From positions 1-6,047 of the forward strand of contig JAQVXF010000074.1 of NCBI GenBank assembly GCA_028709355.1: a stretch of DNA of 6,047 nucleotides, read 5' to 3'. This document shows, in pieces, positions 1 through 4,566 of this stretch. The translations under genes were made by a program, and so were the position numbers. The notes beneath the pieces were generated by a model that ran no database searches, was not told where the DNA came from, and saw only the letters and a list, made by a program, of their open reading frames with translations. Position 1 is the first letter of the stretch; each line of letters starts with the position of its first letter. The DNA comes from Syntrophomonas sp. Its GTDB lineage: Bacteria > Bacillota > Syntrophomonadia > Syntrophomonadales > Syntrophomonadaceae.

Positions 1-8
1 ATCAAATT

Positions 9-122
9 TCCTGGTGACTATAGCGGAGAGGCCACACCCGTTCCCATCCCGAACACGGCAGTTAAGCTCTCCTGCGCCGATGGTACTGCAGATTCCTGTG
101 GGAGAGTAGGTCGTCGCCAGGA
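9..122 (+). rRNA. rrf: 5S ribosomal RNA
   Basis: A complete 5S rRNA of about 114 nt. The terminal helix closes with ten consecutive pairs, 9-18 against 113-122, including one G-U. The interior carries the family's hallmark segments: CCCGTTCCCATCCCGAACACGG at about 37-58 (helix III and loop C) and the GAGAGTAGG segment near 102-110 that precedes the 3' strand of helix I. The molecule sits at the left window edge, so 16S and 23S genes probably lie just upstream, though none is visible. No obvious intrinsic terminator directly follows it. Downstream is a T-rich stretch and then a second block that reuses 5S sequence. Ends are inferred from helix I pairing and could shift by a base or two. Confidence 0.96.
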
Positions 123-131
123 TTTTAATTT

Positions 132-287
132 TTCTGGGGCCATCTCCGCTTAGCACAGACATCTTACAGGAATCTGCTGCAGATCCCTGTGGCCGTCGGC
201 AGTCAGGCTTTAGAGCCTTCTATTTGCCGACACTAGGCGCCAAACTGGCGCCGTCGGAGTAGGTCGTCGCCAGGATTTCATTTTTTT
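132..287 (+). other. 5S-derived element with inserted hairpins (possible 5S remnant, ncRNA or rrn terminator region)
   Basis: This block contains two pieces of the 5S 3' half in the right order: 179-192 matches 5S 88-101 with one mismatch, and 257-278 matches 5S 104-125 exactly. Between them lie about 63 inserted bases. These form a nested stem-loop (195-201 with 225-231, enclosing 205-209 with 214-218) and a 7-bp hairpin with a 3-nt loop (236-242 with 246-252). A further hairpin is 166-175 with 181-190, with one mismatch. A helix-I-like closing stem remains possible (132-137 with 270-275, one G-U). The conserved 5S 5' half, including loop C, is absent, so this is not a functional 5S. A run of seven T at 281-287 ends the block and may terminate the rRNA transcript. 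Whether a stable RNA is made is unknown. Confidence 0.5.
257..278 (+). repeat. Direct repeat of the 5S 3' end
   Basis: Twenty-two bases identical to positions 104-125, the 3' strand of 5S helix I plus the first downstream T bases, offset by 153 bp. Looser similarity continues beyond it: both copies are followed by a T-rich stretch and then TTTCTGG. Confidence 0.9.
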
Positions 288-324
288 CTGGAGTGAAAAC
301 CTGACGCTGGGAACATAGGGCATG

Positions 325-1233
325 CTATTTGATAGGTTCGTGGGGGATGATAATTCTTAGGCGCTGAGGGAGCAGGCTAATTTGGAGAGGGTAATCAGGG
401 CCTTTTTCGCCGTCCACATCAGTATCCGCATTGTTTGAGTCGCCCGCCAATCTGTCGATTTCCATGGTGGTGGCCTGGAAATGGAGGACGTGGGGGTCGT
501 TTATATGTTCGCCCCTCAAAATCTTGGTGAAGACCATCAAAAGCTGGTTCAGAGACATCGGCCTAATGCCTAAGAAATCGATTTTCCCGTCTATCACCGA
601 AGCAGGTCCGCCGACCTTGGAAAAACCTCCTGCCCCAGAGCCATTCAGCACCAGAAACAGCAGAAAATCGTCCACTAGAACAGCTTCTGGAGTGGTTACT
701 CTCAATCGCATACTGCTGAACCGAGGCAGTTTTTGAACGCCTTTAACGTAATAGGCCATACGGCCGAAGACATTCTTCAGTTTTGGATCTATACTGTGAG
801 CAATGTTGGTGATGAACCCCCCGCTGCATACATTGATGAAGAATCGGTCATTTACTCTTCCCACATCTATCACCCCCGTCCGCATATCGCTTAGGTTCTT
901 GATTGCTTCGCTCAATTCCATCGAACTTCCCAGGTGCCTGGCAAAGTCATTGGATGTACCTGCCGGAATTATACCCAGCGGTATATCGCGCTGGGAATTT
1001 AACAGAGCATTAACTGCCAGGTTAACTGATCCGTCTCCCCCGGCTATGAGGACGGCTTCCAAATCAGCGCAATCAGCGCGGTTAATAAAATCGGCAAAAT
1101 CCTCCGGGCGGTTGGTCCTGAATATATGCAGTTCGTAACCTTTGGACCGGAATACATCCAGGGCAAAATCCAATAGGTGTGGGAATGCTCGGACTCCGGC
1201 GCAGGGATTATATATTAACTGAAGTTTTTTCAT
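325..1233 (-). CDS. Diacylglycerol/lipid kinase family protein (YegS/DgkB type)
   Basis: A 302-residue protein of typical length for bacterial soluble lipid kinases that phosphorylate diacylglycerol or related lipids with ATP at the membrane face. The N-terminal catalytic domain (about 1-130) shows the NPxAG motif at residues 9-13, the nucleotide-binding GGDGS at 65-69 (the family more often has GGDGT), and PAGTSNDFAR at 90-99. The C-terminal half has the expected VIDVGRVNDRFFINVCSGGF block near 121-140, IDGKIDFLGI near 214-223, and a DGE motif at 274-276. A short Asp/Asn-rich stretch (264-274) precedes DGE. ATG at 1233 is preceded by GAAAGGA (1246-1240) with 6 nt between. The gene converges on the rRNA operon and appears monocistronic. 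The family is clear, but the lipid substrate cannot be read from sequence, so no symbol is given. Confidence 0.93.
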   Translation of the reverse strand: MKKLQLIYNPCAGVRAFPHLLDFALDVFRSKGYELHIFRTNRPEDFADFINRADCADLEAVLIAGGDGSVNLAVNALLNSQRDIPLGIIPAGTSNDFARHLGSSMELSEAIKNLSDMRTGVIDVGRVNDRFFINVCSGGFITNIAHSIDPKLKNVFGRMAYYVKGVQKLPRFSSMRLRVTTPEAVLVDDFLLFLVLNGSGAGGFSKVGGPASVIDGKIDFLGIRPMSLNQLLMVFTKILRGEHINDPHVLHFQATTMEIDRLAGDSNNADTDVDGEKGPDYPLQISLLPQRLRIIIPHEPIK

Positions 1234-1267
1234 GGGTATTCCTTTCAGTGGCTCGGCCTTGAATGGT

Positions 1268-1297
1268 CATATATCCAATAGTCAGGGAAGTAGCCAA
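1268..1297 (-). promoter_or_regulatory. Possible sigma-A promoter for the lipid kinase gene
   Basis: On the minus strand, TTGGCT (1297-1292), an 18-bp spacer, then TATATG (1273-1268). Four of six bases match consensus in each box. The predicted start near 1261 would give a leader of about 28 nt. The site lies downstream of the aminotransferase terminator, which makes an independent promoter reasonable. Confidence 0.4.
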
Positions 1298-1366
1298 ACA
1301 CCTGAGTCACATTGAGGGATAGGCCAGAATATCACCTGCAACATGTATCTATTTATATTGTAGATC

Positions 1367-1401
1367 AAAAAAGATGGGACTGGCATTTGCCAATCCCATC
1401 T
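1367..1401 (-). terminator. Intrinsic terminator of the aminotransferase gene
   Basis: Inverted repeat 1372-1379 with 1394-1401 (8 bp), one mismatch, then a second paired section 1382-1384 with 1389-1391 around a 4-nt loop. Read on the minus strand, the hairpin is followed directly by a U-run from 1372-1367. It begins 26 bp after the aminotransferase stop codon. Confidence 0.88.
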
Positions 1402-1426
1402 CGGGATATTGCGAATAGTGGGCGTG

Positions 1427-2491
1427 CTATTTGACCCTGACAATCCAGTTGAAAATGTCATCTGCAGTGCCATTCTGGATTCCGGTAATGGTATCGTATA
1501 TTTTTGCGGAAATTGGACCTATCTGACCGTCGTTGATGGATATTATCTGGCCACCGTAATTCAATTCTCCGATAGGTGATATCACCGCTGCCGTACCAGT
1601 CCCGAAAGCCTCATCCAACTTACCCTGGGCATGGGCATCATATACTTCCTGGATGCTGAGTCGTCTTTCCTCCACCGGGACTCCCCAGTGTTTGAGAAGC
1701 TTTATGGTGGAATCACGGGTTATACCAGCCAGAATGCTGCCTTCAAGCGCTGGAGTAATCACTACCCCATCTATTTTGAAGAAGACATTCATGGTTCCAA
1801 CTTCTTCAATGTATTTCTTCTCGATCCCATCCAGCCACAAAACTTGTGTGTATCCCTTTTCATGGGCGACTTCCTGGGCTTTTATACTGGCGGCATAATT
1901 GCCGGGGGTCTTGGTGAAACCCAAGCCACCTTTAACCGCGCGCACATATTCTTCCTCCACATAGATCTTAACCGGATTAATTCCCTCTGGGTAATATGCT
2001 CCCACAGGTGACATTATGACCATGAAGTAGTATTTGTAGGACGGCCTTACGCCCAGATAGGGATCGCAGGCGAAAACGAAGGGCCTTATATACATTGATG
2101 TCCCCTCAGCGGAAGGGATCCAGTCCTGATCGATCTCGACCAACTGTTTGATCGCGTCGACGGCGAAATCGACATCCAGACGGGGAATGCAGAGGCGATC
2201 GTTGGAGATGTTCATGCGCTCCATGTTGGAATAAGGACGGAACAGCTGTATGTGGCCTGCCGCTGTCTTGTAAGCCTTGAGACCTTCAAAGGTTGCCTGT
2301 CCGTAGTGCAGTACCATTACTGACGGATCCAGGGGGACGGCTCCATAAGGTACGATTCGCGGATCGAACCAACCACGGCCTTCTTCATAATCCATGACGA
2401 ACATATGGTCGGTAAAAATCTGCCCGAATCCTAGTGAAGTGGGATCGGGTTTAGCCTTGGGCTGTAGGTTGTTTTCAATCCGGATCTCCAT
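1427..2491 (-). CDS. ilvE: Branched-chain amino acid aminotransferase (class IV, PLP-dependent)
   Basis: Catalyses reversible transfer of the amino group between leucine, isoleucine or valine and 2-oxoglutarate, the last step of branched-chain amino acid synthesis in the cytosol. From the ATG at 2491 the protein is 354 residues, matching the long (eukaryote/Bacillus-like) BCAT type. The N-terminus reads FGQIFTDHMFVMDY near 22-35 and HYGQATFEGLKAY near 62-74, both diagnostic. The PLP lysine should be K194 in GFTKTPGNYAAS; EEVGTMNVFF follows near 229-238, then GITRDST near 256-262 and EAFGTGTAAVISPIG near 294-308. The frame stays open upstream to a TTG at 2551, adding 20 residues, but the shorter start fits family alignments and has AAGGGATGG ahead of it. 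A strong terminator follows, and no other ilv or leu genes adjoin. Confidence 0.95.
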   Translation of the reverse strand: MEIRIENNLQPKAKPDPTSLGFGQIFTDHMFVMDYEEGRGWFDPRIVPYGAVPLDPSVMVLHYGQATFEGLKAYKTAAGHIQLFRPYSNMERMNISNDRLCIPRLDVDFAVDAIKQLVEIDQDWIPSAEGTSMYIRPFVFACDPYLGVRPSYKYYFMVIMSPVGAYYPEGINPVKIYVEEEYVRAVKGGLGFTKTPGNYAASIKAQEVAHEKGYTQVLWLDGIEKKYIEEVGTMNVFFKIDGVVITPALEGSILAGITRDSTIKLLKHWGVPVEERRLSIQEVYDAHAQGKLDEAFGTGTAAVISPIGELNYGGQIISINDGQIGPISAKIYDTITGIQNGTADDIFNWIVRVK

Positions 2492-2563
2492 ATATGTATC
2501 CATCCCTTCATTAAATATACTCCCGAACATCCGTCGGTTAATAGTGGACAACCATTAAACATT

Positions 2564-2569
2564 ATTATA
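2564..2569 (-). promoter_or_regulatory. Candidate -10 box upstream of ilvE
   Basis: A perfect TATAAT on the minus strand lying 72 bp ahead of the chosen ATG. I see no good -35 hexamer at 16-18 bp, so the promoter would be weak, activator-dependent, or not real. Confidence 0.3.
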
Positions 2570-2610
2570 AGAAAACATGGGAGCCTTGAGGCGAAAATTT
2601 CTTGTATACA

Positions 2611-2666
2611 TTGGACTGCGAAGCGGAATCCCAGAAGGATGGCATTGCGCTGAAATTCCAGTCCAA
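2611..2666 (-). other. Inverted repeat in the ilvE upstream region
   Basis: Perfect 8-bp arms (2611-2618 and 2659-2666) enclose a second short pairing (2626-2629 with 2655-2658). It lies in the 245-bp gap between ilvE and the winged-helix gene, a gap with no convincing gene. I looked for a T-box signature on the minus strand, as expected for some ilv leaders, and found none. If transcribed it could form a bulged hairpin of about 56 nt. Its function is unknown. Confidence 0.3.
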
Positions 2667-2736
2667 GGCGGTGAGTGCTGACTGGAAACCAAAGCACGGC
2701 CCATCCATCAACCAGATGGTCAGAGTTAATAACAGT

Positions 2737-2913
2737 CTATTTGGCTTGGTAGTAGCATCTTTTGGGAGAGTCCAGTTGCTCGCTGGCTTTGAGTTTCTTG
2801 ATTATCTTATCTACATCTTTCTTGTCCAGGCCAGTCAAATCGGCCACTTCTTTTGCGCTCAGTGGTCGGGCTTCCTTCTGGAATACAGCCAATACATTGC
2901 TCTCCTTGTCCAC
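2737..2913 (-). CDS. Small winged-helix DNA-binding-like protein, 58 aa
   Basis: A 58-residue protein consisting of a single helix-turn-helix/winged-helix unit. The segment from about residue 16 (ARPLSAKEVADLTGLDKKDV) reads as the helix-turn-helix, with DKIIKKLKASEQL as the following helix. The C-terminal SPKRCYYQ forms the wing and contains the only cysteine. I recall similar stand-alone proteins ending in SPKRCYY from anaerobic bacteria and archaea, annotated as MarR/ArsR-like or HTH proteins of unknown role. The start is GTG at 2913, preceded by GAGAGGAG with an 8-nt spacer. An in-frame ATG at 2967 adds 18 residues but lies upstream of the predicted transcription start, so it is rejected. 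The gene is divergent from the PHA cluster, making autoregulation or control of that cluster conceivable. DNA binding is inferred, not shown. Confidence 0.8.
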   Translation of the reverse strand: MDKESNVLAVFQKEARPLSAKEVADLTGLDKKDVDKIIKKLKASEQLDSPKRCYYQAK

Positions 2914-2945
2914 CTTATCCGCTCCTCTCAACAAATATTTGCATC

Positions 2946-2974
2946 CATATATAGATTTTAACCCCACCTGTCAA
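2946..2974 (-). promoter_or_regulatory. Sigma-A promoter of the winged-helix gene
   Basis: Perfect TTGACA (2974-2969), exactly 17 bp, then TATATG (2951-2946) on the minus strand. Transcription should start near 2939, about 26 nt ahead of the GTG at 2913 and its ribosome binding site. This is the best -35 box in the window. Confidence 0.82.
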
Positions 2975-3017
2975 CCACTGGGGAAGGGCCAAAGCCCGTT
3001 AAACCGGCTGTCCGCGC

Positions 3018-3046
3018 TTGCTAAATGTGTCATAATTTGGTATAGT
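3018..3046 (+). promoter_or_regulatory. Sigma-A type promoter reading toward the PHA cluster
   Basis: TTGCTA (3018-3023), a 17-bp spacer, then TATAGT (3041-3046); four and five of six bases match consensus. Transcription would begin near 3053. If it reads into the phasin gene, the 5' leader is about 395 nt. Alternatively it drives a separate small RNA. Confidence 0.6.
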
Positions 3047-3104
3047 GAACAAGAAGTCAGCGGTCCGGGATGGCTTGGAAAGTCTGGCGGGGACGGTCGT
3101 TTCA

Positions 3105-3147
3105 TGTGCAGCTAACGAGCCTGACACTTGGTCCGTACCGCTGCACA
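3105..3147 (+). other. RNA hairpin in the transcript from the 3018 promoter
   Basis: Perfect 8-bp arms TGTGCAGC (3105-3112) and GCTGCACA (3140-3147) enclose a 27-nt loop. It begins about 50 nt after the predicted transcription start. No U-tract follows, so it is not an intrinsic terminator. Confidence 0.45.
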
Positions 3148-3197
3148 GTAATCGTATTCATACGCTATGCAAATACTTCTCATTTCGCTCGCCTATA

Positions 3198-3236
3198 CAG
3201 TTGGCTGGTTACTTACTTCTTACGTAGCTGGAACTG
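3198..3236 (+). other. Bulged RNA hairpin
   Basis: Positions 3198-3202 pair with 3232-3236, and 3205-3212 with 3224-3231 (three G-U pairs), leaving a 2-nt bulge at 3203-3204 and an 11-nt loop. Thirteen pairs in all. No T-run follows. Confidence 0.35.
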
Positions 3237-3278
3237 GCATAAGCACACTTTCAATAATTTATAGCAACAAAATTTCAG

Positions 3279-3307
3279 TTTACAGACTATACAGATTAGA
3301 CTTTATG
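3279..3307 (+). promoter_or_regulatory. Possible proximal promoter of the PHA cluster overlapping a tandem repeat
   Basis: TTTACA (3279-3284; five of six) is followed after 17 bp by TTTATG (3302-3307), a poor -10 box. The spacer is largely made of the tandem 9-bp repeat at 3281-3298, the arrangement expected if a regulator binds there. A start near 3313 would leave a leader of about 135 nt with two hairpins before the phasin gene. Confidence 0.35.
3281..3298 (+). repeat. Tandem 9-bp direct repeat
   Basis: TACAGACTA (3281-3289) is followed immediately by TACAGATTA (3290-3298), eight of nine bases identical. A further TACAG occurs at 3195-3200. The near-helical 9-bp period and the position over a candidate promoter suggest a possible protein binding site, unproven. 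Confidence 0.45.
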
Positions 3308-3316
3308 GACTATTGA

Positions 3317-3407
3317 AGCAAGTGTGAGCTTTCTGCAGGCGCTTGCTAATACTTTGGGAGGGGACGTCTTGGTTTGCACCCTTGAAGGGCAGAAAACCGT
3401 GGACCCT
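3317..3407 (+). other. Two hairpins in the phasin gene leader
   Basis: Hairpin one pairs AGCAAGTG (3317-3324) with CGCTTGCT (3340-3347), eight pairs with one G-U and a 15-nt loop. Hairpin two pairs 3359-3362 with 3404-3407, 3370-3375 with 3394-3399, and 3379-3381 with 3387-3389. Together they occupy most of the leader between the possible proximal start and the ribosome binding site. Confidence 0.4.
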
Positions 3408-3413
3408 TATGAT

Positions 3414-3428
3414 ACAATATGTAATTGT
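3414..3428 (+). promoter_or_regulatory. Inverted repeat ahead of the phasin ribosome binding site
   Basis: ACAAT, a 5-nt centre, then ATTGT, ending 4 bp before the GGGAGGA ribosome binding site. It could be a small operator or an RNA hairpin affecting translation. Short enough that chance is possible. Confidence 0.25.
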
Positions 3429-3447
3429 GATAGGGAGGAATGTGCAG

Positions 3448-3771
3448 ATGGCCAATAATAAAGTCAATATGACCAAGAGTCTCAACATGATGGAGAATTC
3501 CATGGAGAAGATGTGGGACATGTGGTTGGTGGGTTTGGGCAGTATCTCATGGGCGCAAGAGCAGATGGAGAACATGACCAGGAAGCAACTGGATCAGAAT
3601 AAAGCAGCCCGAGAAGAGATGATGAAATTGGTGGAGGAATTGGCCAGACAAACCCGCAGGAACCAGGAGCAGTTTCAGCAAATGGTTGAAGAGGCGGTTG
3701 TCAGTGCTTATGATCAAGTAAATGGCGCCAATCAGCAGATTATAAAGGATATGACCAAAAAGGCAGAGTAG
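3448..3771 (+). CDS. Phasin-like PHA granule-associated protein
   Basis: A 107-residue, methionine- and glutamine-rich, almost entirely helical protein with no signal peptide. Residues 14-45 carry an amphipathic stretch with tryptophans (KMWDMWLVGLGSISW), followed by a charged segment with spaced hydrophobics (46-85) suggesting a coiled coil. This layout, and its place directly ahead of phaR and phaC, fit the phasins: small amphipathic proteins that coat polyhydroxyalkanoate granules. Start ATG at 3448 follows GGGAGGA with an 8-nt spacer. The frame is open farther upstream, but those residues read like translated leader. The next gene begins 94 bp later. It could instead be a second synthase-associated protein. 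The role rests on context and general pattern, not on a diagnostic motif. Confidence 0.72.
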   Translation: MANNKVNMTKSLNMMENSMEKMWDMWLVGLGSISWAQEQMENMTRKQLDQNKAAREEMMKLVEELARQTRRNQEQFQQMVEEAVVSAYDQVNGANQQIIKDMTKKAE

Positions 3772-3813
3772 AGAAAGCTTGCAAAGGGGCCGCGCGTGGT
3801 AGATTTGAATTTT

Positions 3814-3827
3814 ATGGGGTGCCCCAT
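3814..3827 (+). other. Perfect hairpin between the phasin gene and phaR
   Basis: ATGGGG, a 2-nt centre, then CCCCAT: six perfect pairs (realistically a 4-nt loop) within the 94-bp phasin-phaR gap. No U-tract follows, so it is not a standard terminator. It may act as an mRNA processing or 3'-stabilising element. Confidence 0.4.
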
Positions 3828-3865
3828 TGATCGGATGAATATGGAATTAAGAAAGAGGTGTTGGT

Positions 3866-4495
3866 GTGGCCGCTGAGAAGAATCAGGAAAAGGAGCAAGC
3901 CAGCGAGGACAAACAAAAACAGATATTGGATTTGGCTGAAGCCTGGAAGAAGATGTATTTCGACACTGAAGCTACATTAGCCAAGGCTGTAGACGAGTAC
4001 GTGGCGGGAGACAGTTTTACGGCTTTTCTGGAAAAGATGGGGACGGAGTACCTGTCTATGTACAAAACCCAGAACCAGAATGTGGAACGGTTTTTCGCCA
4101 ATAGTCCCATACCATCCAAGAAAGACATCGCGCGGGTGGCAGAATTGGTACTGAATGTTGAGGAGAAAGTCGACAACCTGGATTTGGGAATCTCGGCAGG
4201 ATTCAGCCGACTGGCTGAGAACATGAGTACATTGGTAGATTTCCAAGCGGTCTTAAGGGATGAGTTGATAACGTTACGGCAGGAAGTACAATTGTTGCAG
4301 CAACAGCTGCAAGAGGCTTCGCGGCCGTTATCGAGCGGAACGGAGAAACCAACGGCCCGCACCAGGAGCCAGACGGGTGCAAGCAATAACCCGACGGAAA
4401 GCACCAGTGATGCAACCGCCCAGAAGGATTCCAAAACAGGCGCTGGCACCGCGACCCGGCCGCCCAGGAGCCGCAAGAAGAATCCGCAGGCTTAA
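3866..4495 (+). CDS. phaR: PhaR, accessory subunit of class IV PHA synthase
   Basis: A 209-residue, mainly helical cytosolic protein. LAEAWKKMYFDTEATLAKAVDE (from about 23) resembles the N-terminus of Bacillus PhaR. PSKKDIARVAELVLNVEEKVDNLD (83-106) closely matches the Bacillus PhaR core, the strongest evidence. In the class IV system PhaR binds PhaC and is required for polymerase activity; it is unrelated to the PhaR repressor of proteobacteria. A predicted coiled coil (about 125-152, Leu/Gln-rich) leads to a Ser/Thr/Ala/Pro-rich tail (153-209) ending in a basic cluster, RSRKK. The start is GTG at 3866, with AGAGGTG five bases upstream. phaC follows after 71 bp, consistent with co-transcription. 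Class III PhaE is a distant alternative, but PhaE is usually considerably longer. Confidence 0.85.
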   Translation: MAAEKNQEKEQASEDKQKQILDLAEAWKKMYFDTEATLAKAVDEYVAGDSFTAFLEKMGTEYLSMYKTQNQNVERFFANSPIPSKKDIARVAELVLNVEEKVDNLDLGISAGFSRLAENMSTLVDFQAVLRDELITLRQEVQLLQQQLQEASRPLSSGTEKPTARTRSQTGASNNPTESTSDATAQKDSKTGAGTATRPPRSRKKNPQA

Positions 4496-4566
4496 CCTGC
4501 TTTTAGTAACCTCGAACCACTACAAATGGGTGGGGGAGCAATTTATAGACTAGGAGGAATGGGACA

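Larger units (their letters stand above)
2914..3447. other. 534-bp non-coding divergent intergenic region
   Basis: No convincing gene lies here; the short open frames have no recognisable composition or ribosome binding sites. It holds two divergent promoters (2946-2974 minus, 3018-3046 plus) separated by 43 bp, in which a small GGGC/GCCC inverted repeat occurs (2986-2997). Downstream are a hairpin at 3105-3147, a bulged hairpin at 3198-3236, a tandem 9-bp repeat (3281-3298), and hairpins at 3317-3347 and 3359-3407. I could not match any of it to a known riboswitch or small RNA family. Confidence 0.75.

Noticed and set aside
431..1138. Plus-strand open frames of about 100 residues (431-736, 803-1138)
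   Set aside because: They lie wholly inside the lipid kinase gene on the opposite strand, show no recognisable family and lack good ribosome binding sites.
1631..2011. Plus-strand open frames opposite ilvE
   Set aside because: The minus-strand frame encodes a full-length aminotransferase with all catalytic motifs, so these are its antisense shadows.
2492..2551. Upstream TTG extension of ilvE
   Set aside because: It adds 20 residues not expected in the family, whereas ATG at 2491 gives the usual length and has a ribosome binding site.
2492..2736. T-box riboswitch upstream of ilvE
   Set aside because: I looked on the minus strand for the conserved T-box sequence and antiterminator and did not find them.
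2602..3115. Plus-strand frames of 117-119 residues across the winged-helix gene and its promoter
   Set aside because: No family resemblance and no ribosome binding site; they run opposite a gene with a good promoter, Shine-Dalgarno site and helix-turn-helix pattern.
3045..3264. Short open frames of about 60 residues in the PHA leader
   Set aside because: They overlap each other in different frames, lack ribosome binding sites and look like random translations of a structured RNA region.
3883..4476. Minus-strand 197-residue open frame with many Ser, Cys and Leu residues
   Set aside because: It is antisense to phaR, which is supported by homology and a ribosome binding site; the odd composition is what antisense of a Gln/Ala-rich gene produces.
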